A stretch of DNA of 64,000 nt from Glandiceps talaboti (lineage: Eukaryota; Hemichordata; Enteropneusta; Spengelidae), in the NCBI RefSeq assembly GCF_964340395.1, contig NC_135562.1, positions 11,890,543 to 11,954,542 of the forward strand, read 5' to 3'. Positions 11,839 to 32,876 of the stretch are shown here, piece by piece. The notes below the pieces were generated by a model that saw only the letters and a list, made by a program, of their open reading frames with translations, was not told the DNA's origin and ran no database searches. Position 1 is the stretch's first letter, and every line of letters begins with the position of its first letter. A program made the translations under genes and the position numbers.

Positions 11839-12762
11839 CTACTTTGCATATTTTACATCGTAACTGAATTCGATGGTGGAAATGTTTCAAGTTGTCCATA
11901 CAGCGATGGAGATCGATTTTGCAGTACTGCCTTTTTGGTGGTATCTGCGCCGTCAAGTGATTCATGGACTGTTTGAGATTTCAAGTGGTGTTTTCCAAAA
12001 TGACCCCCCCCCCCCACTTCAAGTGGTGTTTATCTAAATGACCCCCCCCCCACTAAATACACCCCCTCCACACCGATTCAATTAAGTCAGGTGTATACTG
12101 GTATGTGTTGAATTCACTGTTGTCTCTGAAATAAATAAGACACAAAATTGGTATTTAAATATACAATGTCGCAACTTTAATTGTTCGTGTACAATACAAG
12201 CTAGTATGCTCGGAGCGTGCAGACATGAAACATTTAAAAATAGCTGTGTAATTGATAAAATGTATGGTCTAGAAAAGTATACCTGTATGAATTCCTTGAT
12301 TTGAAGTTCAATTAAATACTGCTGTATTAGTCATAGGCGTCCTCATATAAGTTCTGTTCATGAAAATCCTACTTCACCTAACGTATTATTACTGTTGAGG
12401 GATCCATACTATGCTGTAATGGACTTATGACAACAAATTATACCACAATATCTTCACGCATTCATGCTTTAGAAATACCTTCACATCATCAGAATAAAGG
12501 GAATTGACTGGTTGATTGTGATATCTATTTTGGGAAGTACCCCTTCCTTGTGGAGACTATGTAACTAACACGACAGGGAAAGAAGGACATTGATCACCTT
12601 GGCATTGAGGTAATGCTAACCAATGACCATCTTCGTTACATCTGACACTGTCTGCACCGCATCGTTGATTGACGGTTATTGTATTTCCTTCGAACTATAC
12701 GCCCAGCCTTTGATTTGGATTGAAATATTCTGCTATTTGTTACGAATTACACTTTGCAACAC
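11839..12762 (-). pseudogene. Decayed copy of the SRCR/WSC/CUB/sushi receptor (3' exons only)
   Basis: Colinear remnants of the intact minus-strand receptor (21701-30340) are present in shortened form. 11839-11975 matches the end of the cytoplasmic-tail exon. 12088-12126 matches the small stalk exon at 23082-23126. 12598-12762 matches the sushi exon at 24931-25095 and is exactly as long (165 bp). The sushi remnant has two in-frame stops and has lost the AG of its acceptor. The TM exon and one stalk exon are missing. Intervening sequence matches 23450-23540 and 24130-24210 with large deletions. It is clearly non-functional. Confidence 0.8.
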
Positions 12763-12822
12763 TTTTTTAGACAGTTTCTGTGCACAATACTATTTGACTA
12801 TGTACATAAATGACTCAAAATA

Positions 12823-13120
12823 CGTACGTACGTATGTATGTATGTATGTATGTATGTATGTATGTATGTATGTATGTATGCATGCATGTATGTATATATG
12901 TGTGTATGTATGTATGTATGTATGTATGTATGTATGTATGTATGTATGTATGGATGGATGGATGGATGGATGTATGTATGTATGTATGTATGTATGTATG
13001 TATGTATGTATGTATGTATGCATGCATGCATGCATGCATGCATGTATGTATGTATGTATGCATGCATGCGTATGTATGTATGTATGTATGTATGTATGTA
13101 TGTATGTATGTATGTATGTT
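12823..13120. repeat. Long (GTAT)n array at the lectin B breakpoint
   Basis: About 300 bp of GTAT with GGAT and GCAT variants runs up to 42 bp before the lectin B stalk exon. It occupies the position where the membrane-anchor exon and intron 1 should be. Confidence 0.9.
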
Positions 13121-13809
13121 ATTCAGTGTTACTTTCTTTCTTTCTTTCTTTCTCTTAAAAGGTCAATGTAAGTGCAATGGTAATGGACGAACTGCGCAAA
13201 CATTTATGACACAAAGTCGTCCGTCTAGTGATGATGATTATAAACCATCATCTGTAGTAGTTTTTACCACGGATGACCTAAGAGTTGCTACCATGGACGA
13301 CGTAAGCAGAGAATTGCATTCATCACCCAGTACTCTATTGCCAGAGACAGATACTACAGATCGTTCAACCACAGTGGCTACGACAGTAGACTTAAGAGTT
13401 GCTACCATGGACGACGTAAGCGGAGAATTGGATTCATCACCCAGTACTCTATTGCCAGAGACAGATACTACAGATGGTTCAACCACATTGGATTCGGCAA
13501 TACACACAACTATCGACCTACTTCACAACCATGTTGTGTTGTCAACACGTTTGAGTGAGATCGAGACTACCACAAATATAAGTAAGACATACAAACATAT
13601 CTACCCTACCTCCCCCTCTCTCCAAGCCCTCTCTCTCCTTAATGTTTTTTTTAGATAACTTGGTGTATTTTATTTCATATCGTGTAAGTACAAAGAAAAC
13701 ATCAAAGTGGTAAATTCAAGTAAAATGCCATTTGTCATCCATATGGCCACGTTGAATCATTGACCATGAGTAGTATACAATAGGTAAAGGCGAAATGTAA
13801 AGCAAGTCA

Positions 13810-14110
13810 GACACTATTAACTTGTCAAAGTCATTTTATAGTCATTCTAAAGTCATTTTTATATTGATTCTAAGTCATTTCATAGTTATTCTAAAGTCAT
13901 GTTATGGTTACTCTAAAGTCAATCTATAAACGTTACTCTAAGTCATTTTTATAGTTATTTAAAACTTATTTTAGTTATTTTACAAATATTTTATAGTCAT
14001 GCTAAAGTCATTTTACAGTTATTCTAAGTCCTTTTAAGGAAATTCTATGAAGTCATTTGATAATCATTCTAAAGCCATTTGATAGTTATTCTAAAGTCAT
14101 GTTAAAGTCG
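13810..14110 (+). repeat. AT-rich minisatellite in lectin B intron
   Basis: Tandem degenerate units of 'aagtcattttatagttattct', homologous to the array at 5620-5860 but with a different number and order of units. Confidence 0.8.
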
Positions 14111-14444
14111 TTTTATATTTACTTGTGTCTGAATTGAAAATACTCTGCTATTCTACACTACTACTATATTCATTGAGACAATAATGGAATTGGGGTATTT
14201 TTAAATAGCTTTGCAACACTCATTTGACAATAGTCAGGATTCTTCAATTTACAGAAAATATTAAACTTATTAGAAATTGCCATGTATATATGTGTTGATT
14301 TAACCAGTGGAATAGTAACATTAAACTGGTGGAAAAGGCTCACTATCACGTGGAAGAATTCTTATATATTATTATATTATAGTATCCATTTACTAGTCTT
14401 CAAAGGAAACAAAGTTTACAGCGTATAACAGAATAAATAAAAAC

Positions 14445-14501
<57 letters not shown>
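14445..14501. repeat. (CA)n microsatellite
   Basis: Pure CA run in the lectin B intron between the stalk exon and the first lectin-domain exon; absent from copy A. Confidence 0.9.
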
Positions 14502-14504
<3 letters not shown>

Positions 14505-15321
14505 GTAAAAGGCAAGCAAAGACAAGCTACACAAATACACGTTAGCATCGATTTAAAGGCATAACTCCCTGATGCCTGGCACCCTATTTTGCATATGACT
14601 GACTGTATGTTTTGGAGGTGGAGAACTTGTGGTGACTCACTGGCAAGTAATCACCAAAATATAAACATTTCCTATCTGGGTTGTTCACATGCAAATGTCG
14701 CATATTTGAATAATCCTGAGTGACATACAATCTAAACAGCTGTTTGCAGGAGAATTTGTTTCATTTTGAAAGTTGTTTTCCTTCCGTAAGGAAGGACATG
14801 TAAGAGGGTTTGAAAAGTCTGTAAGTTTTGTGTGTGTGTGTGTGTCTGTATCACCATTTCCGAACAAACGGCTGCATCAATTCGAACAAAATGTTTCGTA
14901 GGGCAAGAACTGATTAGGTTTTGGTAATAATCCAATGAAATTTTTACTAGTTTGCTTCGATTGACGACAGCGAGCAGAGGGAAATAGCAGACGGTAGTGT
15001 ATATAAAGAGATATTCAACAATGCTACGATAGAGTAAGAGAAACAATTCAACAGTTCAGCAATTCATAAAGAAAAATGTTAGTGATGTCAATAAGTTTGA
15101 CACTTCTGTGTTTTCAATTACCTTACTCGACCATTCATAGGACCTGGATTACAGTGGCAGAGTTTCAGTGGACATTTCTATTACATCAACCAAGATAGCG
15201 GATATACGTATTATGATGCAAAACTATTCTGTGAAGATGCACTGAGTCACCTCGTTATTATCAACGATGAGATAGAAAATGAATTCTTGAAAGGTAAGAG
15301 TCACAGAAAGAGGCAGATAAA

Positions 15322-15675
15322 TAATAATAATAATAATAATAATAATGTTGGTTTCTTATATAGCGCTTTCCCACTCCGTGCTCAAAGCTTTACAATTATT
15401 ACCCCTGGCTCGGATCAGTCTTCCTCAACTCCCCGGGGAGCATACAATCCATTGCAGCCATTAAAGCGCATAGGATTAAAGCCTTCACATTGCAACCTAC
15501 ATCCTACCAGGTCCCCAGTTATACAGCTGGGTTGACTGGAGGCACAGTCGTGGTTCAAATCTTGCCCAAGGACTTTAGCCACTCAGAAACAAACAGCAGG
15601 CAGCGACGGGGCTCGAACCTGCAACCTGTAGATTCCAAGCCGGTCACGCTAGCCATTCACCCATCATGACTCCAA
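15322..15675 (-). mobile_element. tRNA-derived SINE inserted in lectin B intron
   Basis: The insert is absent from the aligned intron of copy A, which reads straight through 'agacaaatgatacagg' at about 6257. On the minus strand the head resembles a tRNA gene: an A-box-like 'tggctagcgtgaccgg' and a B-box 'ggttcgagcccc'. The body includes 'tatatagcgctttcccac', and the tail is an AAT microsatellite at 15322-15347. A short 'aaat' is found on both sides. Insertion therefore followed the block duplication. Confidence 0.8.
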
Positions 15676-16460
15676 ATGATACAGGAAGAAAGACAGGAAG
15701 AAGGACAGACAGGCAGACATATAGGCAGTCAGGCACGCAGGTATGAAGACTGTCTGTCTGCCTGTCTGTCTGTCTGTCTGGCTGGCTGGCTGGCACTACG
15801 AGTCACTAGACTAGAAGTGACAAACCCTAGGTCACGAGTATTTTCCGGCTGAATTAATTATAATATTGGGGAATAATACAATTACACCTCCTCAAGCATA
15901 ATACATGATATATTGTGAGCAATAATCATGGCGATTTGGAACGTTTTGAGTCATGTTTTAGCACCCCAGAATGAGTCACATAGACACGGGTTGTTGTGAC
16001 GTAGAACAACCATAGTATATAATTTATACATCTGTTCAAAGACAACATCTTGGCTTGTGTATGGAATAAATACTGTTATTCTTTCAGGAGATATGAAATG
16101 GGTAGATGGTTCACAGGTAATACAAATACATCTGTTTTAGCAATGACTCGCACCGATCAACAACCGCGCCCACGTTTGTTTCTATCAAGGTAGCTAGTTA
16201 TGAATTGTAGCGCTTTTCATGAACTAGACATACTTGAACACAGATTTATAAATTGTCAAAGAGGTAATTAAAGCTGTACCACGGCACATTGATACTTGTA
16301 TGATCAATACATCCATGAGCAACCAGTCAATGTATCTGATTTCAATGCCAGTGATCAAATGAAGGTACCGAAAAGTTTACTTATTTTCTGATTGTGATTG
16401 GTAAATGGACAATATAAAAGTATTGACAGATAAAGAAAAAACATTTCAATTGGTGGTATA

Positions 16461-17400
16461 CTGAGATAGGAACTGATGCAGAGATCAAAGTCCATCTGAT
16501 TAAAATCCTCGGCTATTCGTTCATTTCTTATATTACCTCGCTATTTTTGCTTGAATTGACCTTCGTGAGACATGTTTACGTTTTCATCTTGATGGCCGCC
16601 AAGAGATCAAGGTATAATTTTTTATCATTAAAATGATACATATAAATTTCCTATGAATACTATCATGAAGCCATACTACACAACTAATAGCCAACAGGAT
16701 GCATCTATTTTAAGCTTTTCTTTTCTGTTTGTTAGAATTGTCAATAAAAGATAATAAGATACATTATTGTATCGAATTAATGGTAAAAAAAGGTTAATTT
16801 TTTTGTTAATTGTTTTCTAATTCTCAACAATCCTGTCACTCAGTCTACTATTATGGTATTTTACTGTTACTATTTACTGTTCATTTTATTTAGTACTTCA
16901 GAGCAAGTGGGTATATGGGGCAGATGTCATTTGCTTGTTCATGATTGGCTTTGCAGTTGTCTTCACACAAAAAAGACCGACAAAGAGGTATTTAAGTGAT
17001 GCACGCGGTGAACAGACACAACTTTTCTGCTATTTTATGGTGATACTATTTCTAAACTAGTATTTGAAAGCAAGATCAGTCTAAACAGTTAAAAAGCATC
17101 TTGAGTATAGCAGATTTTGTTCATTATCTCTAATAATTATTAAGACATCGCGTAGTGTTTAAGATTATTTGATTCCTTGAAGAGACTGACAAATGTAACA
17201 TTAGAATTTTCAGCACCTTGTATGTGCGGTACAACAACCAAATGATGTCAGTATTATTTTTCAAATATTGTGCAAAATAATCAAATTAATCTTATCAGCT
17301 TTATTTATGTAATATTTCAAAACAAAATAACGGCTAGATAAATGAAGATACATCCAAATTACGACATTCAATTTATCACACACACATTTCTATATAGTCT
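16461..17400. other. Copy-B-specific 0.9-kb intron segment of unknown nature
   Basis: Flanks match copy A (7078 and 7399), but the 940 bp between them does not match the roughly 320 bp at the equivalent place in A. It is AT-rich with no ORF of note. I saw no terminal repeats. Confidence 0.5.
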
Positions 17401-18505
17401 GTATTTAGTTTTAATGAGTAATTTGCATAATTAATGATTTTGGTAATTAGGCCACATCTTAATAAGAATGAATTCCAACAATGCATTATGTACGAGCAAA
17501 AAAACCATGGTTTCCCTTACGGGAGGCATTCGGTTTAAATCTGGTATCAATTCGGTTTCAGGTGACGTATGAAGATTAGAATGACGGGGAACCAAACAAT
17601 GAATATTATAATGAAGATTGTTGCCATTTAAGATATTATGAAGGCAAATGGAATGATATCAGGTGTTCAATGATGTTCGGTTTTATTTGCGAACAAGGTA
17701 AGTTATTACCAAACAACAAAGACATTAGAGTTTCAATTAGGTGTCATGATGTTCTATTTACATCTCATATTTTTTGTTTTACAAAATACACATTAAAACA
17801 TAGGTACAGGTAGCAGGCAAGCACATAAACGGTTTCATTTGATACATTATGAACACAACACAACGGCAGTTCTGTGTTAGGATTTTCCTTGTTCCATCCG
17901 TCAGTGATGTTAATTTGTGTTCCCGGTGAGATAAAATGTATCATTTGATGATTGGGCGCTCATATTGTCTGTATTTGTTCATGTAATTGCTAAGAAACAC
18001 TGTGTAAAATGTAACAAACATTCAAATTCAAAATTCTAATTCAAAATCTACAGTCACTCTGGTTTGGTAGTACCATTGATCAGAAAATAGTAGTAATTTA
18101 CGCAAGCAATTGTGTGTGTTTTAAATACCTACTTATGATATTATTGGATGAAGGTAGCAGCACTAATTAGAATATGTTGAATTATCGAATCAGATATCCA
18201 CGAGGTATGACAAGTCACAATAAATATCTTCACTTTGTCCCATTATTTCAGCTTTCAGTTGCGACATTACAGAAGGATTGTCTTATATGGGAAGTGACAT
18301 CAGTGCTCCAAATGGAAATGGTTACTTTATAGCAAAGTCACAGTATTTGTGCTGTGCTTTATGTTCCGATGAACCTCTCTGTGTAGCTTGGACATTTCAT
18401 CTTTTTGACAACTATTACAAACGTTGCTACTGGAAGAGTATGATTGGGGAAGAGCAAACATGGCCAATCGCTTCTCAAGTTTGGTCAGGGCTTAAGGCTT
18501 CATAA

Positions 18506-20259
18506 ACAGGTAGGAAAAACAGCAACATAGATATGTAGTTATAAAACTAAAAAGAAATCTTTATATTTTTAGAGAAAAAATACGATCATGAGTACAAACT
18601 GTTATATTGTTATGTTATTACAATCTATTGCTGGTACCCACTCAGCATAAATCTGTGTGTACATTCATGTGTTAGCATGCACACAATGCAAACGTTTCAA
18701 TTCATACTATCTGTTATTGGTCAAGCTATAGAAAATATAGTGATTTTCTTTATTCCAAATGTTTCTTTTCATCTCTCTCACCTCTATCGCACAGATGTAC
18801 ACTGGTAATATTATCCTGGTTACAATGGCTCCAAGCAATGCAACAGTAAAGCAGTTGAAGTAGAAAACACGAATTTCGCTGAAAGTGAAAGTTCTTATAA
18901 ACCTTCCTATCTAAGCCTTATTAAAGCCTCTGGCCCTTGCTTTATCTGTATTGATTCCCACAATGAAGTTTAATGAGATTGTACACAAACAATAATAACA
19001 TCACAAAATTATATTTTATACTCTCTATAAATAATATATGTAATTTATATTTACTAAATGTTGATGTTTTTCTGATATCCAGTAGATGTTTGTTAACGAA
19101 ACAACAGATCAAAGCAGCACTCTTCGGCAACATCAATCAATATTACCCTAGGGTAGACAACTAAAATAGAACAAAGTTTTCTTGTTTTATCTGCCATGTG
19201 TACTATATGATCCCAGATGTCAATGCCGCTTTAACTACTGTGTAATGAGGTCCTTTTCAATACCAATACTTATTTATTAAATGTAGTGTGTTAGCCTAGG
19301 TTCTACAATGCTCATTATTCATTTCATTTTTCCTTTAAAAGGGACGTTTAGGCATGGACTTATCGTGCTTTTAGGCTAAAACTCAAAGTCTGGCTTATGG
19401 ACTATTTTAGTGTGAAAATAACTGCTACAGAAACATTCTACCCACATTTGGTGATTCCACATCTTTTTCTGGACCTGCCAAACTTTCATCAAACCAATGT
19501 AATGGGGATTTCTTTATCGAGTACGTCAAAGCAGACAATGCTTTTCAAGAGACCATTTGACAGATACTCAGGGCTTGTCACCATTACCAGAAGAGACGTG
19601 GAGAATGCTTATAGCTGATTACTACACACGAACCCAGCGATCCTCTGACCCCGTCAAATGGCAACAAAGGGGACAGTTGGCAAAGAAACCCTTAGTTTTA
19701 TAATAATATGTATCCATTGAGAATTTATCTATTCCAAACTTTATATCACACTATTAACTTTGGGCCTAAGGTTTATTTAATTAATATTTTTTTCCTTTCA
19801 GTATACAAATCCATGACAGTTGAATTTTATCTCTTGTGCGTTGTCACTTTTCAATATTAAATCATCTGTTTTGTAGATAAGGCGACTTTTCCAAATGTGA
19901 ACTCTGGCCTCATGCTAATGAGCTGATTTCAATATCTTGGGTGAACTAAAACTTTCAGTCTGTTTTTAAACATAGCCTTTGCAGTGAACCATTGTTCACT
20001 TTTGGAAATAAAAGACATTTTCTGCTATTAAATGAGTGTCACAGGGTGATTTTATTACTTTATTTCATTTATGTTACACACGATAGTATGAAGTCAAAAC
20101 GTGTTCAGTTTTATAGCATAGTTAACGTCTACCAAAATGTTAGTTATATTCATAATTAAACAATTAAACATAAGGAATGTCTGTCTGTATGTATGTATGT
20201 ATGTATGTATGTATGTATGTATGTATGTATGTATGTCTGTGTGTATGTATGTATGTATG

Positions 20260-20290
<31 letters not shown>

Positions 20291-21476
20291 CCTTGGTAAG
20301 TAGGTATGTGCGTGCGTGGGTGCGCGTGCGTGCGCGCGCGCGCGCGCGCGTGTGTGTGTGTGTGTACGTGTGTTTGTGCACCATTTGTAAAAAAATAACC
20401 ACCTTACTAGGAATAAATAATTTTCCGCTTCGAGGGAAACTTTGAAAGTACAATCTCGTGGTTATTATGGAGTTATGCTGTCCATTTAGTAAAGCCTACT
20501 CTGCCAAGTTGAAATATATAATTTTTGAAATTGTGATAAAATGTTTGAACAAATCACTATATATTTGGTTTTTCATGTTCAAAATCAAAATCCACTTTTT
20601 TCGCCGAGAGCCATCCTAACTCCAGCTACTTCAATGTCTATAACATTTTATAGCTTTTCCGAAGACCCATATCCTTTTAACATATTTAACAAGTTTATCC
20701 AATATTTGAGGTGTACATTATATACTTTACAAGTTCCATATTCACACCAATGGCTTATGTTAATATTACGAAGTAATGAGAAATGAAACTTAAATAACTA
20801 CGCATCGTTGAGGGCGTGTATTCAGATTATCTCTTTATTTTATCACGTGATAGTCATTTGCATAGATAGAGAGCAATTGGATTGTCGCAATGTGATTAAC
20901 ATCACATCAAATGAGATATCCTGCAGCATGTGACAACATTGATTAGCTCTTACACAAGTTTAATGTTTATTATACGGTGGCTCTTAAGTGACAAGTCAAA
21001 AAAATATTTCGTCGTTGTTGCTGTAAATTTTGTATCTTTTGCTGAAATTTGTGTTTTGTCTTGTCAGTCAACCGAAGTATAATGTCAATTTTGTACACTC
21101 AGCTTTAATCGAAATTGGGGTATCAGTCACAAACTGTTTCACTTTAGCCTAAAATGGTCTGGTCTTTAACATATATTCTACATCACGGTAGTAGTACTTT
21201 TCCTTCAATCAGTACTAATAATCCAGATATAAGCATTAGTGAGTAAAACACTTTAAATCTTCCGCATTCTGAAGAATATCGTCACCGGAAATAATATACA
21301 ATCGATAGCAGTGATAAAAATCTTAATACCTTGCTATGTGTTATCGTCTGACTCGACAAAAATTTGACTAAAATTTCTACATATTAATTATTCAAGGATG
21401 TGGATCACGTAAAGATGGCTCAAGCAAAGAAAATGTAACACCGTTGTTACTTTTTGTGTCTTCGTTCTTGCGTTCG

Positions 21477-21512
<36 letters not shown>

Positions 21513-21700
21513 TGTTTGTGTTTTTTTGTTTCCTAGATTATGAAATGTAGCAGTGTTTAATAGTATGATTGTTATCCAGCCAGGGGATATGATGTAGCAA
21601 AATGGATGTTAGTAAGTTACTTTTTGTGGACTCAGGTGATGTTCTGGATTACTTATAGCAAAAACTGCACAAATGTCAATGTTATTTCCCGACTTTTTCA
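18506..21700. other. Intergenic region between convergent lectin B and receptor
   Basis: 18506-20865 aligns with the 3' flank of lectin A. 20866-21160 is unique to this copy. 21160-21430 aligns again with 11490-11770. GTAT (20183-20290), GC/GT (20330-20365) and TTG (21478-21511) arrays are present. The two genes are tail to tail, so this region holds both 3' ends. Confidence 0.6.
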
Positions 21701-30340
<8,640 letters not shown>

Positions 30341-30839
30341 GCCGATCTTTATGAACCTGTTCTCTTCAACTAAAATGGGAACTCACTTATTCTTGTTCTT
30401 GAAACTGAGGATTCGAATACCAGCGCAGAGCAACCACGAAGCTGCCTTTTCATATGTAAAATTGAACCATTCAAGAGTTCAATCACACTGCATACTACTA
30501 CAGTTACATATGTACACACCGACTCCTCCGACACTCCCATATATTTCAAGTCTAAAAGGACAATCTTGCCATCGGCAAATGCAATTCACTGGTCGTACTC
30601 GCACTTTATGGGCGTGTGACCTTCCTTAGACTTACCTACACGTAGACTGCTTGTAGACCAATAAACTGTACTTGATTCTGATTGTATCCGGACTCTGAAA
30701 CTGATGAGATATAACAATTCGAATCGAGCACCATATTCGAAATAGTCTACAAGCACTGAGATGACCTCAATTCAACGTGTGGTTAATATATTGTGTATCT
30801 AGATAACCTCGATGGTAGGGTCTGAGAGAAAAAATATCG

Positions 30840-31183
30840 TTGGTTCAGGTTACCCGACCCCACCTAGTTTTTCACTGCCGACTCTAAACTTTGTTTACGT
30901 ATTCGAGAAAGAAATAGTACATTCGCGAAAATTGTTAAGTCTCGCAAGAAAAAGTGGAAGTGCAAACTGACATCAACTTAAAAAGACAATATAAAACTGT
31001 TCTTCCAATCTGTAATGGCTGTACATCTGATAGGAAGAAATAAGCAACACAGAGACCATTTGGAAAACAATGGAAAACCTGAACTACCGGTAGACACCCG
31101 CACATGAAAAATATATATGTATATTTAAAAAATCTACCATGCAACCCCACCTATTCTAAATTTGAGCGTAATCGGAACGACAC
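30840..31183 (-). mobile_element. GGTTCCGGTTAC-ended MITE, copy 1
   Basis: Starts 'ttggttcaggttacccgacc' and ends with the inverted equivalent 'gcgtaatcggaac'. The internal sequence 'ctgtaatggctgtacatctg' is shared with the other copies listed (44.7, 47.8-48.4, 54.4, 55.4 and 62.0 kb). It has no coding capacity. Confidence 0.75.
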
Positions 31184-32025
31184 AATGTTTTGGGTCTAAG
31201 CTTGTATTATATTGGCTTGTTTTTTTGTTTTGTTTTGTTTTTTTGTTTTTTTGGGGGGGAGGTGCGTTTTGGGGGATTTGTTTAAAAATCAGATCATAGT
31301 TGCGTTTTAATTTCGATTGGTATTTAATTTTATCGAAGTTGTCGTAAACAATCATTTTCAAAATGTTCAAATAGCTAGAGTATACGAAAAGTTACTGTAC
31401 TAAAAATAGGAGGGCCCGAGATACGCACCTTTATGCCTGCCAATCATGTGGTTTGTGCAAGCTTAATTGGTATAAGTTCATATACACCATATTACAATAG
31501 CAAGCAAATGAGTATTGTAATAGACAATTATTCAGTACGTTATTTTGACAAAACAACCATACGAAAGTAACTGAAAATGGGCAAAATATATCGTGGCAAC
31601 TTTCTAGTTTTGTTTTTGTTTTTTTGTTTTGTTTTGTTTTGTTTTGTTTTGTTTTTGTATATGTAGTGCAATTACGAACAATAGCCACTACTTCAGGAAT
31701 AAATGACAGTAGGTAGTTACCTTTAGACAAAATAAACAGCATAATAAAAAATCAACAACTATGTGTGATTGATATATCCACCAGACCATGATACAGTGAA
31801 GAATTACATGTTTTCATTAATCTCACTAAATCATGGACGCCATTCTTTTAAACTTTAAACTTTCTCTCACTGGCAGTGTTTCCACCCATGCTCCCGATTT
31901 TGTAGTTCCGTTTGTACACAGTATAAGCAAGGACTCGATTTTGAATTTTACAAGATACAAGAAAAATTTATTATCTCTGTCCAGAGAAATTAATTAGTTG
32001 TGGTCGCAAAAGAATACAAAACTAC

Positions 32026-32220
32026 AATAATACACATAACAGTAGTACACCTGACATAAACCACCTAATGTACAGAATACACATACAGTAATACACCTGG
32101 CATAAACTACCTAATGCATATGTACATAATATACATACAGTAATACACCTGACATAAACCACCTAATGTACATAATACACATACAGTAATACACCTGACA
32201 TAAACCACCTAATGTACAGC
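32026..32220 (+). repeat. Minisatellite, about 46-bp units
   Basis: About four units of 'acatacagtaatacacctga cataaaccacctaatgtaca' separated by small indels, upstream of MAIP1. Confidence 0.8.
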
Positions 32221-32876
32221 AGAAATTAACATACGTACACAACGTTTTCCTCTCTTTTGTTTTTCCATTATTGTCCTTGATATTATCATGATAATCGTAA
32301 TCGGGTTTCACTTCAACAGGAAAGTTTATAGCGAAACATAACGCACTTATGTCTGTACTTGATCATGAGCGAAAGTTCAAAATCAACTTAGGACTGTAGT
32401 TCGTGGAACCACTGTACCAATTACTGCCACGTTAGTCGGGTAGAGCGAACACACCATATTAAAAAAAACAACGAAAAATGTCTCTGTTACGGCCGCATAC
32501 ATTTGCAGAAACTTCACAGGTAACATAGCAGACATCAAAGCAGAACACAGGGAACAAATACCAATATCAAAACTGGTAACTATGCTGTATAATATACGAA
32601 GTTTCCAGTGAAATAAAACAGGACACTAGAAAAACCACGTCTGGTCGCCGCTAGTGCAGCGCCCTTAGTAACCAATTAATATCTGACCATTTTTGAAGTG
32701 AATGACTGATATTGTGAGAAAAATGTAAATGAACTTGAACCTACCTCTCATAGACACAAACATGTTTCATACAGAGGTGCAAACGAACTTCGCCGAAGAC
32801 CATTCGGAAACCATTGGGGCGCCCTCTAAGGTAATTCTGAAAGTAGGTCACTTATCAGGTCATTTATGAAAGAAAG

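Larger units (their letters stand above)
13162..18505 (+). pseudogene. Lectin B, broken duplicate of the C-type lectin/PAN gene
   Basis: Exons equivalent to lectin A exons 2-6 are 13162-13581, 15141-15293, 16088-16116, 17562-17697 and 18252-18505 (TAA 18503-18505). The upstream membrane-anchor exon is absent. In the third listed exon, 71 bp are missing relative to copy A (6634-6704), which removes the old acceptor and the WIGL core. The flanking bases form a new acceptor 'ttctttcag' that would keep phase with 20 codons fewer. In the next exon the Trp codon before DGEPN is TAG (17577-17579). The stalk lacks about 20 residues present in A. The stalk, first lectin and PAN exons remain open, so the decay may be recent or exon use may be partial. 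I call it a pseudogene because of the nonsense codon. Confidence 0.8.
30341..32876. other. Intergenic region between receptor and MAIP1 (divergent starts)
   Basis: Holds the 5' flanks of both genes, a MITE copy (30840-31183), T/G-rich runs near 31220-31260 and 31610-31660, and a minisatellite of about 46-bp units at 32026-32220. No TATA box could be assigned with confidence and no further gene is seen. Confidence 0.6.

Noticed and set aside
12623-13171. Long reading frames of Met-Tyr-Val-Cys or His-Thr-Tyr-Ile repeats (also at 4759, 10313, 20094, 22747, 50976 and 56443-56931)
   Set aside because: They are translations of CATA/GTAT microsatellites, open in several frames and on both strands, with no start context or conserved flank.
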